From Candidatus Sordicultor fermentans (lineage in GTDB: Bacteria; Atribacterota; Atribacteria; Atribacterales; Caldatribacteriaceae): a DNA stretch of 18,070 nt. Of this stretch, positions 6,415 to 14,782 are shown piece after piece. Positions within the stretch are counted from its first letter, which is position 1, and every line of letters begins with the position of its first letter. Made by a program: the position numbers and the translations under genes. The notes beneath the pieces are model-generated. The model saw only the letters and a program-made list of their open reading frames with translations, was not told the DNA's origin and made no database searches. The stretch covers positions 1 through 18,070 of the forward strand of contig DGDO01000044.1 in NCBI GenBank assembly GCA_002385475.1. The letters are read 5' to 3'.

Positions 6415-9400
6415 TACAATCTCCTCCTTAAAGCCAGTACTAATTTTTTTCCGTTTAGCTCCCATTCTTTGCTAATTATTTCTCTTTCTCCATCACCACA
6501 TAAAGAAAGAGAAGAAGCTAAAACCTCGTCTTGAATCAAGGAACTATATTTTTCTATTAAATCTATCCATTCCGGGTCAGTTCCTTCTCTGACTTCTAAT
6601 TCAATTCGGTCTTCTACTTCCAAGCCGGCTTCTTTGCGCCAGATTTGGATGGCATGTATTAAATCCCTTACCATCCCTTCCTCCTGGAGCTCCTGGTCTA
6701 AGAAAGTATCTAAAATAACCGCGTATTCTCCTTCACTTTCTACCGCAAGACCTTCTCGAGCTTGCAACTCTAACTCTACTTCTTCTCGCTTTAGTATAAC
6801 CTCTTCTCCTTCTAAAAGTAAAGACACCTCTCCCATTTCCCAGAATTGTCGACTTTTGTCTTCTTCCAAATTTTTTAATAACCGGGCTATTTCCTTTACT
6901 TTTTGACCATATCGAGGACCTAAAATGGAAAAACGAGGTTTCAGAGAAACAGTAACCTCTTCAGGAAGATGAGAAATCCATTCTATCTCTTTAACATTTA
7001 ATTCTTCTTGAATAATAGAGGTAAAAGGAAGGGCCCGTTCTCTTTCTTTCTCCTGGGGAACTACCATAATCGCTTTTCTGAGAGGCTGTCTCAGTTTGAT
7101 ATTCACTTTATTACGAACCGAACGACCTAAATTGGTAAGCTTCCTTGCTACCTCCATAGCCAATAGTAACTCCCTATCTATGCTTTCTTCCTCTGGTAGA
7201 GGATAGTCCTCCAGATGAACGCTTTCTCTTTTTCCCCGAGCATCAGCTTCCAGAGTTTGGTAGAGTAACTCAGCAGTAGCAGGAATAAAAGGAGCTAAAA
7301 GTCGGGTTAAACTGGTAAGAACTTGATAAAGAGTGTGATAAGCGCTGACTTTATCTTCGTCTTTTTCCGCTTTCCAGAAACGGCGACGAGAGCGCCTGAT
7401 GTACCAATTGCTTAAATCTTCTATTACAAAATCTTCTATAGCTTTACTCGCTCGAGAGACTTCATAGTGGTCTAATGAATCTCGAACTTCCTTTATCAGT
7501 TCTTGCAAGCGAGATATAATCCACCGATCAAAAACACTTCTTTTTTCCAGAGGCAAAAAAGAAGAAGTTGGTGGCTCAAAACCATCAATATTAGCGTAAA
7601 GAATAAAGAAGTTAGTTACATTCCATAAGGTATCAAAAAATTTACTGAGAACTCCTCTTATCGCTTCTTTTCCGAATCTCTTGGGCACCCAGGGAGGAGA
7701 AACAGAAAAAACATACCAGCGCAACGCATCAGCTCCATAGTCCTGAATCAAATCCCAGGGGTCAACCACATTTCCCACGTGTTTGCTCATTTTTTGCCCT
7801 TTCTCATCCAGCCCCAGCTCGGTAACCAAACAATTGCGATACGCCGGACTATTAAAAAGAGCAGTAGCTAAAACATGAAGACTATAAAACCATCCCCGGG
7901 TCTGGTCTATGGCCTCACAGATAAAGTCAGCAGGAAAACTTTGTTGAAATTCTTCTTCATTCTCAAAAGGAAAGTGAAGTTGCGCTACAAACATTGCTCC
8001 AGAATCAAACCAGCAGTCAACTACTTCTGGCACTCTTTCCATAACTCCTCCACATTGAGGGCAAGAAAGAGTAATTCTATCCACGTAGGGGCGATGCAAT
8101 TCGATTTCTTCTATTTTTTCTCGTGATCTGTTCTTTAACTCTTCTATGGAACCAATAGCTTCTTTAAAATTGCAATTTTTGCATTGCCAGATATTGAGAG
8201 GTGTTCCCCAGTATCTCTCTCGAGATAGAGCCCAATCCACTACGTTGGATAAGAAATCTCCAAATCTTCCCTCTTTAATGTGAGAAGGATACCAGTTAAT
8301 TTTTTGGTTATTTTCTAACAATGCATCTCGAAAAGAAGTAGTTCTAATAAACCAGCTTTCCTTAGCGTAGTAGAGTAAAGGAGTATCACACCTCCAGCAA
8401 AAAGGATAAGAATGCCGGTAAGTTTCCTTTTTAAATAACTTCCCCTTTTCTTCTAAATAATCAATAATCAAAGGGTCAGCGTCCTTTACCCACATTCCTT
8501 GCCAGGGAGTAATTTCCTCTCCATATTTTCCATCTCGTCTTACTGGTTGCAAGAGGGGAAGATCTTCTTGCTGAGCTAACTGCAGATCATCTTCACCAAA
8601 AGCAGGAGCAATATGGACTACTCCAGTACCTTCTTCCGTGGTGACAAAATCGGCAGAAAAAACTTCATATCCTTTCTCTGCCACTACGAAATCCAGCAGG
8701 GGTTCGTATTTTATTCCTACTAATTCCTCTCCCTGATATTTTCTGATTACTTTATAATGGGTATCTTCTCCCAGTAGACGATAAAAGCTATCTTCGCTAA
8801 GGATATAATGTTCACCGTTTTCCTCATTGACCACTTCCAGGTAATTAATATTCTTACCTACTGCGAGAGCCACGTTGGCTGCCAGAGTCCAGGGGGTGGT
8901 AGTCCACACCAGAAAATAAGTTTTTTCTCTATCCCGAAGAGCAAACTTAACATAAAGCGAAGGGTCTTCCGTTTCCTGGTAGCCCAGAGCTACTTCATGG
9001 CTGGAAAGAGAAGTCCCACAACGAGCACAGTAAGGCAAGACCTTATGCCCTTCATATAGTAATCCTCTCTCCCAGAGTTCTTTTAGCACCCACCACAAAG
9101 TCTCAATGTATTCATTACTACAGGTAATGTAGGGGTGCTCCAAATCCATCCAGATACCCAATCTCTCGGTTAGCTTTTCCCATTCTTTAATATACTTAAA
9201 AACACTTTCTTTGCACTTTTCATTAAATTTATCCACTCCATAGCGCTCAATATCCGGTTTTCCTGAAATTCCTAATTCTTTTTCTACTTCCAGCTCTACC
9301 GGAAGACCATGGGTATCCCAGCCTGCTCGGCGAGGAGCATAATAACCACACATAGTCCGATAACGAGGAATCAAATCCTTAATGCTGCGACCGATTACAT

Positions 9401-9572
9401 GGCCGGCATGAGGATAACCATTAGTAGTAGGAGGACCTTCGTAGAAAGTAAAACGGGGTGAGCCCTCTCTTTGTTTTAGGCTCTTTTTAAATATATCTCT
9501 GTTTTTCCAGAATTCTAAAATTTCTTCTTCTTTTTGGGCCAAACAAGAAAGCTTGCCCAGAGCTTTAAACAT
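6414..9572 (-). CDS. ileS: Isoleucyl-tRNA synthetase, long type-2-like form
   Basis: This 1052-residue class I synthetase charges tRNA-Ile with isoleucine. The HIGH-equivalent is PHAGH (54-58) and the KMSKS-equivalent is KMSKH (594-598). The CP1 editing domain, which removes mischarged Val, carries WTTTPWTL (223-230) and GTGVVHIAPAFGEDD (315-329). Four CxxC pairs occur (182/185, 392/395, 464/467, 504/507), suggesting zinc knuckles. The anticodon-binding domain occupies about 680-850 and a long C-terminal extension follows. FYEGPPTTNGYPHAGH and the overall length resemble the eukaryote-like IleS2 class, which is often mupirocin-insensitive; insensitivity here is an inference. ATG at 9572 has AGGTGAGG 4 bases upstream. 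No T-box fits in the 48-base gap from tldE. The last codons encode the ribosome site of the LysM-M23 gene. Confidence 0.96.
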   Translation of the reverse strand: MFKALGKLSCLAQKEEEILEFWKNRDIFKKSLKQREGSPRFTFYEGPPTTNGYPHAGHVIGRSIKDLIPRYRTMCGYYAPRRAGWDTHGLPVELEVEKELGISGKPDIERYGVDKFNEKCKESVFKYIKEWEKLTERLGIWMDLEHPYITCSNEYIETLWWVLKELWERGLLYEGHKVLPYCARCGTSLSSHEVALGYQETEDPSLYVKFALRDREKTYFLVWTTTPWTLAANVALAVGKNINYLEVVNEENGEHYILSEDSFYRLLGEDTHYKVIRKYQGEELVGIKYEPLLDFVVAEKGYEVFSADFVTTEEGTGVVHIAPAFGEDDLQLAQQEDLPLLQPVRRDGKYGEEITPWQGMWVKDADPLIIDYLEEKGKLFKKETYRHSYPFCWRCDTPLLYYAKESWFIRTTSFRDALLENNQKINWYPSHIKEGRFGDFLSNVVDWALSRERYWGTPLNIWQCKNCNFKEAIGSIEELKNRSREKIEEIELHRPYVDRITLSCPQCGGVMERVPEVVDCWFDSGAMFVAQLHFPFENEEEFQQSFPADFICEAIDQTRGWFYSLHVLATALFNSPAYRNCLVTELGLDEKGQKMSKHVGNVVDPWDLIQDYGADALRWYVFSVSPPWVPKRFGKEAIRGVLSKFFDTLWNVTNFFILYANIDGFEPPTSSFLPLEKRSVFDRWIISRLQELIKEVRDSLDHYEVSRASKAIEDFVIEDLSNWYIRRSRRRFWKAEKDEDKVSAYHTLYQVLTSLTRLLAPFIPATAELLYQTLEADARGKRESVHLEDYPLPEEESIDRELLLAMEVARKLTNLGRSVRNKVNIKLRQPLRKAIMVVPQEKERERALPFTSIIQEELNVKEIEWISHLPEEVTVSLKPRFSILGPRYGQKVKEIARLLKNLEEDKSRQFWEMGEVSLLLEGEEVILKREEVELELQAREGLAVESEGEYAVILDTFLDQELQEEGMVRDLIHAIQIWRKEAGLEVEDRIELEVREGTDPEWIDLIEKYSSLIQDEVLASSLSLCGDGEREIISKEWELNGKKLVLALRRRL

Positions 9573-9620
9573 TAATCCTCACCTTCCTACTTTTCTCGAT
9601 AGACTTTTACTGCTTGATAA

Positions 9621-10925
9621 CTACTTGTTGACTTCTATTGGCTCTACTAAAAGGTAGGGAAGCAAAATTCTACCCCCTATCCAGCGACTATCCCGAGAAA
9701 TTTCTTTAAGGTTAAAAAGAGCCTGATAAGTATTTCCACTGATCATCACATCTTTCACCCGCCCCTGAATTTCTCCTCCTTTAACGTAAAAACCCAGGTG
9801 GACATTACAGGAGAAATAACCTGAGGCAACATTGCTCTGTCCCAGACCTAAAACACTATCCACTATCAAACCTTCTTCCAGCTCTCCTATTAAAGTGCTA
9901 CTATCCCGCAAACCATTCTTAACCCGGAGAGAGGAAAATCCCGGTTCGGGTAAATCCCGGTAGGAACCGCGAAAACCGTTTCCCGTGGGTTTAATTCCCT
10001 TCTTTGCTGCGCTCCATAAATCCCAGAAAGCGCTTTCCACCTTTCCCTTGTTAATTAGATATTTCTGAGCCCTGGTCATGATTCCTTCATCATCAAAAGG
10101 ACAGGAGCCCAGAGCCCAGGGCTCTTGTATTTCTTCTAAAGAAAAAAGAGAGGAAAATATTACTTTCCCTTCTTTGTCCTCCAGAGGCGACCTTCCAAAT
10201 ACCCAATTTTTACCATTTAATCCATAAAAGAGAGCAATAAGTAAAACCAGACTACCAGAAGGAGTGAAAACTACCGGGTACTTCCCACTGTTTAAATCAG
10301 CCACTCTTTGAGAGAACTCCAGCTTGGAAACTATCTCCTGCACTAAACCTTCTACATCAATATCCCGGCTGCCCCAGCTTCTTTCCGCATAAACTTCTAA
10401 AATATCCCCTTCCCTGGTCTGATTGGCACTTACCCCTACTCCAAAAAATGTTCGGGCAAACTTCAATTCTTCTTCATGATGATTCAAAAGAGACTTTTCT
10501 TCCCTCCCAGCACTGATAACTACATCTACCAGAGCCTGGGGACACTCTTTCCTTATTCGGGAAAGAATATAATCTCCCAGCTCTATCATCTCTTGAGCAT
10601 CTAAATTTTCCACCCGGGGGTCAACAAAATCTTCCCATTCCCAGGTAGATGGATAAGTAGGAATAGAAAAATCTACCCTGTCCCCTAACTGGCTAACTTC
10701 TAAAGCTTTCTCTACAGCCTCTTGAGGATTCAAAAGACGATTAAAAGCGTAAAATCCTAATTTCCCCTCCGGATTAATTGCTCGCAGGCCATAACCTTCT
10801 CTCTCTTCCTTTTTGTATCCTTGAAAGGAATTAGCTTCATAGTTTACTTCCTGGCTGAAGATTCGGTGAGTAAATAAATCACCAGGTATACCCTCTTTTT
10901 TAAGCAAGCTCGCTACTTCAATCAT
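9621..10925 (-). CDS. pmbA: TldE/PmbA subunit of the TldD/TldE protease
   Basis: This 434-residue U62-family protein is the partner of TldD. In E. coli, TldD/TldE form a heterodimeric metalloprotease that trims the microcin B17 leader and degrades CcdA; the metal site lies in TldD and TldE lacks HExxxH, as here. Family features include KLGFYAFNR near 55, and the C-terminal stretch from GLGQSNVASGYFS through GRVKDVMISGNTYQALFNLKEI. Its ATG lies inside the end of tldD with an 8-base overlap, and the ribosome site GGGAGGT is within tldD, so the two subunits are translationally coupled. No RiPP precursor or toxin-antitoxin pair is visible nearby, so the substrate is unknown. Confidence 0.93.
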   Translation of the reverse strand: MIEVASLLKKEGIPGDLFTHRIFSQEVNYEANSFQGYKKEEREGYGLRAINPEGKLGFYAFNRLLNPQEAVEKALEVSQLGDRVDFSIPTYPSTWEWEDFVDPRVENLDAQEMIELGDYILSRIRKECPQALVDVVISAGREEKSLLNHHEEELKFARTFFGVGVSANQTREGDILEVYAERSWGSRDIDVEGLVQEIVSKLEFSQRVADLNSGKYPVVFTPSGSLVLLIALFYGLNGKNWVFGRSPLEDKEGKVIFSSLFSLEEIQEPWALGSCPFDDEGIMTRAQKYLINKGKVESAFWDLWSAAKKGIKPTGNGFRGSYRDLPEPGFSSLRVKNGLRDSSTLIGELEEGLIVDSVLGLGQSNVASGYFSCNVHLGFYVKGGEIQGRVKDVMISGNTYQALFNLKEISRDSRWIGGRILLPYLLVEPIEVNK

Positions 10926-12294
10926 TATGGCTACCTCCCACCAGAACTTCTCTCAACCGTATGTGCGGACTTCCTGTAGGAGTAGGAAGTCCTATCTGTC
11001 CACCTTTCCCACATCCCCCCACTTCTGTCCAGCGAAAATCATCAGCAACTGCATCTATTTTATCCAGAGTTTGAAATAAATTTCCACTCAATACCACATC
11101 TTTAACTAACTCCTTTATTTTACCCTTTTCAATCAAGTAACCATAAGCAGCAGAAAAAGTAAATAGCTCGAGAGCAGTATTCCCTCCAATATACTCTACC
11201 GCATACAGCCCTCGTTCTATATCAGAAAATAAATCCTCCCGAGAAGCTTCCCCTGCTTCTATAGCCGTATTGGTCATCCGTACTATGGGAGGAAAACGAT
11301 AGTTAATGGTCCGGGCATTACCGGTTACCTCTTCGTGCATGAGAAAAGCGGTTTCACGGGAATGGAGTCTCCCATCCAGGTGACCATCTTTAATAAGATA
11401 GGTTCTGCCTGTAGGTATACCCTCATCATCATAAGGAGAAGATCCTCGCAAATTATCCAGGCTTCCATCATCAAAAACGTTCAACACTGACGAGGATACT
11501 CTTTTGCCTTTAGCCATTATTCTTTTCAGCTCTTCATTGCGATAAAGAGTATCAGATTCACTAAGATGTCCAAATGCCTCGTGAATAAAAACCCCGGCAA
11601 GAACTGGATCTAAAATCACATCATACACTCCTCCCGAGAAAGAAGGAGCTTCCAAAAGAAGAACAGCTCTTTGTCCTATCTCCTGAGCCAGGGTTTCCTG
11701 ATTTTTAACCAGCTCAAATCCTGCTTTGCCCGCTACTCCATTCCTGTATATCTCTATGTTATCTTCCTTTCTTGCCGTAGCCACAAAACTCACGCTTATG
11801 TCAGGCTCTTCCAGATAAATTAAAGAACCATCGGAGTTAGCTAAATAAATCTGCCGAAATTCATCCCGGTATTCTACTAAAGAACTTACCAAAAAAGGAG
11901 AAGTTTCTCTCAAAACCTGATCATACAAGAGAAGAAGAGAGGTTTTATCTTCAAGGGATTTAAAACGGAAGTCATCGGGAAGAGTAACCTTGTGTTCATC
12001 CCGAACTGGCGCTCTTCTTACCACTTCAATGTTGCTTTTAGGCAAGAGAGAAGCACCAGCTATAGCTTTTTCTACCTTATCTTTCAAGTCATCCCATCGC
12101 TGAAAACTTTCAAACCACCAGCTACCTCGAGGAGCAAGGAGGCGGATGTAACCTCCCTCATCCGTCCCCACTCTTATCCTCTCCACTACCCCATTCTGAA
12201 CTCGGATAGTGGTAGAAAAAATATTTTCCAAGCGGATTTCCATATACTCCCCCTTCCGGGGAAGGCGAATCAGCTCCTCCAGAACTTCCATCAT
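10918..12294 (-). CDS. tldD: TldD catalytic subunit, U62-family metalloprotease
   Basis: This 458-residue subunit carries the zinc-binding HEAFGH (238-243, in GVFIHEAFGHLSESD). Near the C-terminus is the conserved GGCGKGGQIGLPTPTGSP run containing the usual metal-ligand cysteine. With TldE/PmbA directly downstream it should form a soluble compartment-like protease that takes unfolded peptides. The start is ATG-ATG: the first (12294) overlaps the foldase stop as ATGA and the second (12291) as TGATG, so either could serve. GGAGA lies within the upstream gene. Clustering with a foldase, Lon and an M42 peptidase suggests a protein-quality-control neighbourhood, but the pairing could be incidental to a long housekeeping operon. 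Confidence 0.95.
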   Translation of the reverse strand: MMEVLEELIRLPRKGEYMEIRLENIFSTTIRVQNGVVERIRVGTDEGGYIRLLAPRGSWWFESFQRWDDLKDKVEKAIAGASLLPKSNIEVVRRAPVRDEHKVTLPDDFRFKSLEDKTSLLLLYDQVLRETSPFLVSSLVEYRDEFRQIYLANSDGSLIYLEEPDISVSFVATARKEDNIEIYRNGVAGKAGFELVKNQETLAQEIGQRAVLLLEAPSFSGGVYDVILDPVLAGVFIHEAFGHLSESDTLYRNEELKRIMAKGKRVSSSVLNVFDDGSLDNLRGSSPYDDEGIPTGRTYLIKDGHLDGRLHSRETAFLMHEEVTGNARTINYRFPPIVRMTNTAIEAGEASREDLFSDIERGLYAVEYIGGNTALELFTFSAAYGYLIEKGKIKELVKDVVLSGNLFQTLDKIDAVADDFRWTEVGGCGKGGQIGLPTPTGSPHIRLREVLVGGSHND

Positions 12295-13241
12295 GGCTGG
12301 CTTTCTCCACCTGTCTCTCCAGGAATTTCTGACTGAGGAGTTGTTTCCTTAGGAAGGTTTTCTTCTATTATTGCGATTTCTGCCTGGCTTTTTAGCTCTT
12401 CAATTAACTTTTCAAAAGCCTCTTGTTGTTTTTGAGGAAGAAGGCGGTTAGATATTTCTCCTTTTACCTCATCTACCTCCTTAAGACGAGGGTCAATGTG
12501 CTCTTCTACCAGAAAAATATGAAAACCATAGCTGGTTTCCACAATATCACTAAATTTGCCTGGAGCAAGGTCGAAAAGAACTTTTTCTAAATCAGGGTCC
12601 AGGTCTCCTCTTTTCAGATAACCCATTTCTCCTCCCTGCCGAGCATCGGGAGATTCTGACTTTTCCATCGCTACTTCTTCAAACGGCCTGCCAGATTGTA
12701 ATTCCTGCAAAACCTCCTGCGCTTTCTCCTCAGTAGAGGTCATAATGTGTTTAGCCTTAACTTGCTCCGGTTCAGTATAAAGAGAAGGGTTAGAAGTATA
12801 CTCTTTTTCGATTTCTTCATCGGTTACCTGCACTTTGTCTATTATCTCTCTTTTAATCAACTCCTGGACTAAAAGCTGCCGCTTGATATCCTCTAATCGT
12901 TTTTGAATAACCGGATCATCTTCTAAACCCAGCTTTTTAGCTTGTTGAGCTAATAAAGTTTCTCGAATTAACTGCTCTAAAAGATCCTTAATGCCCCCTG
13001 GAAACTGGACTCGATAAACTTCTGGAAGCGCATCCCAGATTTCCTGTAAATCCTCAAGATAAATAGGTTCCCCGTTTACCTCAGCCACTACGGTTTTTTC
13101 GCTACTTTCTTCCTGAACTTCCTGAGTTTCCTGAACTTCCTGAGTTTCCTGAACTTCCTGAGTTTCCTGAGCTAATGCCCCCCACCCTAAACTCAAAATC
13201 AGAACTAAAACCACTGACCAAAGAATTGCTCGCTTCTTCAT
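12291..13241 (-). CDS. Secreted parvulin-type peptidyl-prolyl isomerase (PpiC/SurA-like)
   Basis: This extracytoplasmic foldase of 316 residues has a signal peptide at 1-24 (MKKR, hydrophobic core, ending GALA). No lipobox cysteine is seen, so it is not an obvious PrsA lipoprotein. A Gln/Glu repeat (QETQEV units, about 25-42) follows, then a SurA-N-like helical domain (about 48-150, with VVAEVNGEPIYLEDLQEIW) and one parvulin domain (about 160-255). That domain begins VKAKHIM and contains the GGEMGYLKRGDL and YGFHIFLVEE motifs of active members. A Pro/Glu-rich tail closes it. ATG 13241 overlaps the upstream stop as TGATG; AAGGAGA lies just upstream. A TTG at 13244 is also possible (317 residues). 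It overlaps tldD by 4 bases. Confidence 0.92.
   Translation of the reverse strand: MKKRAILWSVVLVLILSLGWGALAQETQEVQETQEVQETQEVQEESSEKTVVAEVNGEPIYLEDLQEIWDALPEVYRVQFPGGIKDLLEQLIRETLLAQQAKKLGLEDDPVIQKRLEDIKRQLLVQELIKREIIDKVQVTDEEIEKEYTSNPSLYTEPEQVKAKHIMTSTEEKAQEVLQELQSGRPFEEVAMEKSESPDARQGGEMGYLKRGDLDPDLEKVLFDLAPGKFSDIVETSYGFHIFLVEEHIDPRLKEVDEVKGEISNRLLPQKQQEAFEKLIEELKSQAEIAIIEENLPKETTPQSEIPGETGGESQP
13112..13173. repeat. In-frame 18-bp tandem repeat in the foldase gene
   Basis: Three perfect copies of CCTGAACTTCCTGAGTTT lie head to tail at 13112-13129, 13130-13147 and 13148-13165. A partial copy beginning CCTGAG follows. Each copy encodes six residues (QETQEV) just after the signal peptide. The unit is itself two similar 9-base halves. 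As 18 is a multiple of three, gain or loss of a unit by slippage would change linker length but keep the frame. Confidence 0.95.
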
Positions 13242-13498
13242 CAAGATTTGTCTCCTTTCTTTTTGGCTTCTCCCTGCAAAGCATGAAGGGAAAAAGTTTC
13301 TTCTAAAACATCGTTCTTTTTCTTTTCTTCCTCCTCACTTTTAAAGCTCAATAAAAGAACTAACTTATCGTCTACCTCTTTCAAACTTTCTTGTACTTTA
13401 CTAACTAAATAATCCAGATCCTTCAACCTTTCATTAAGCACCCAGAAAAGCAGAAGTCCATACAGAACCACCACGATTAACAAAATACCCAGAAGCAA
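13241..13498 (-). CDS. Small membrane-anchored coiled-coil protein, unknown function
   Basis: This is an 85-residue protein. An N-terminal membrane helix (about 1-19, LLGILLIVVVLYGLLLFWVL) is followed by a heptad-like coiled coil (about 22-50, LKDLDYLVSKVQESLKEVDDKL) and a very acidic then basic tail (EEEEKKK, GEAKKKGDKS). The start is TTG, chosen because GGAGGT lies 7 bases upstream. The stop overlaps the start of the secreted foldase as TGATG, and glgC ends 21 bases upstream. It resembles DUF948-type membrane coiled-coil proteins in layout, but I do not recognise a family. Coupling to the foldase gene hints at an envelope role (inference). Confidence 0.75.
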   Translation of the reverse strand: MLLGILLIVVVLYGLLLFWVLNERLKDLDYLVSKVQESLKEVDDKLVLLLSFKSEEEEKKKNDVLEETFSLHALQGEAKKKGDKS

Positions 13499-13519
13499 TT
13501 TCTCTACCTCCCGTCTACC

Positions 13520-14782
13520 TCAGATCAGGACCTCGCCACTTTTAAGCTCTTTTCTCTCACCGAAACGCTCTTCTTTTATCCCTATACCTATAAGACAATT
13601 ACGGTGTATAATAACACGAGGAGGGATTTCACTCCCCTTCCCCACTAAATTAACTCCCCAATCTAAAAGCTCAGGACGAGCCTCATTGGGGGTAAAATCA
13701 TCTCCATAGCCAATAATGGCTTCTCGTCCTACCACTATATTTTTATCTAAAATACTTAAATTTATTTTAGCCCCCTCTTTTACTACTGTATTATTGAAAA
13801 TAATTGAATCTACTACTTCTGTTCCTTCTTCCAGTATTACCCCGGGGAAAATCACAGAATTAACCACTTTCCCCTTAATTACCGCCCCTTCTCCAATTAT
13901 ACTGGACGATATATCTGCTTTTTCCAGAGTGTGGGTAGGAGGATAGTGACCCCGATTGGTAAAAACCATCCAGTCAGGATTATAAAGATTAAAAGCAGGT
14001 AAGGGTTCTAAAAGATGCATATTAGCTTCCCAGTATGCTCTAACTGTTCCTGCATCAAACCAGGGGTCATTGTAGAAATAGGCTTGCATTTTAGCTTTCC
14101 CTACATTTTCGACTATGATATTACGAACCAGGTCAAACTTTCCCTCCCGAGCATTGCTTATCAATTTTTCTACTAAAAATTCCATCCGAAAAACGTATAT
14201 ACCCATAAAAGCAATATCAGTGCGAGGAGAAAAAGGTTTTTCTTCAAATCCGGTAATCCAGTTGTCTCCGTCTACTTCCATGATACCAAAACGGGGAGCA
14301 TCCTTTTTATCTACCCGGGTAGCCACCAGGGTCACATCAGCATCTCTTTCTAAGTGATAAGAATACAAAGGGTTATAGTCCATCAGATAAGCGTGGTCAC
14401 CAGAAAGAACTAAAAGATGAGCTATCTTCTTGCGACTTAAGATATTGAGGTTTTGATAGATGGCATCTGCTGTTCCTCGATACCAACCCTTAGCTGTTCT
14501 ACTCAAGTAGGGTTGCAAAAACTCTATCCCTCCTTTCTTCCGGTCCAGATCCCAGGGGCGTCCCACCCCGATATGTTCAATAAGAGAACGAGGCTGATAT
14601 TGAGTAAGGACACCAACATCATAGATACCCGAATTTACACAGTTACTGAGAGGAAAGTCGATAAGACGGTAACATCCTCCGAAAGGAACAGCCGCTTTTG
14701 CCCTTTCCACTGAAAGAACACTCAAGCGATCTCCTTTTCCACCTGCCAGAATCATAGCATATTTAATAGACAAATTCCTCAC
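13520..14782 (-). CDS. glgC: Glucose-1-phosphate adenylyltransferase (ADP-glucose synthase)
   Basis: This 420-residue enzyme makes ADP-glucose from ATP and glucose-1-phosphate, the committed step of bacterial glycogen synthesis. The nucleotidyltransferase domain shows GGKGDRL (14-20), RLIDFPLSNCVNSGI (39-53), WYRGTADAIYQN (100-111), SGDH (127-130), EEKP (180-183, glucose-1-phosphate lysine) and FDAGT (242-246). A left-handed beta-helix follows (about 290-400). Two starts are plausible. GTG at 14782 directly follows the galT TAG but has a poor ribosome site; TTG at 14773 has AGGTGAGG just upstream, as in ileS, giving 417 residues. No other glg gene is visible; galT upstream suggests the pair channels sugar phosphates. 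Confidence 0.93.
   Translation of the reverse strand: MRNLSIKYAMILAGGKGDRLSVLSVERAKAAVPFGGCYRLIDFPLSNCVNSGIYDVGVLTQYQPRSLIEHIGVGRPWDLDRKKGGIEFLQPYLSRTAKGWYRGTADAIYQNLNILSRKKIAHLLVLSGDHAYLMDYNPLYSYHLERDADVTLVATRVDKKDAPRFGIMEVDGDNWITGFEEKPFSPRTDIAFMGIYVFRMEFLVEKLISNAREGKFDLVRNIIVENVGKAKMQAYFYNDPWFDAGTVRAYWEANMHLLEPLPAFNLYNPDWMVFTNRGHYPPTHTLEKADISSSIIGEGAVIKGKVVNSVIFPGVILEEGTEVVDSIIFNNTVVKEGAKINLSILDKNIVVGREAIIGYGDDFTPNEARPELLDWGVNLVGKGSEIPPRVIIHRNCLIGIGIKEERFGERKELKSGEVLI

Noticed and set aside
6415..6465. Longer N-terminus for the LysM-M23 protein
   Set aside because: It would bury the signal peptide; the TAATG overlap and AAGGAGG favour 6414.
9573..9620. T-box or other leader element before ileS
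   Set aside because: The gap is only 48 bases, has no specifier or antiterminator structure, and ileS appears to be mid-operon.
13102..13284. 60-codon frame encoding Ser-Gly-Asn repeats
   Set aside because: It is the shifted-frame reading of the 18-bp repeat in the foldase gene.
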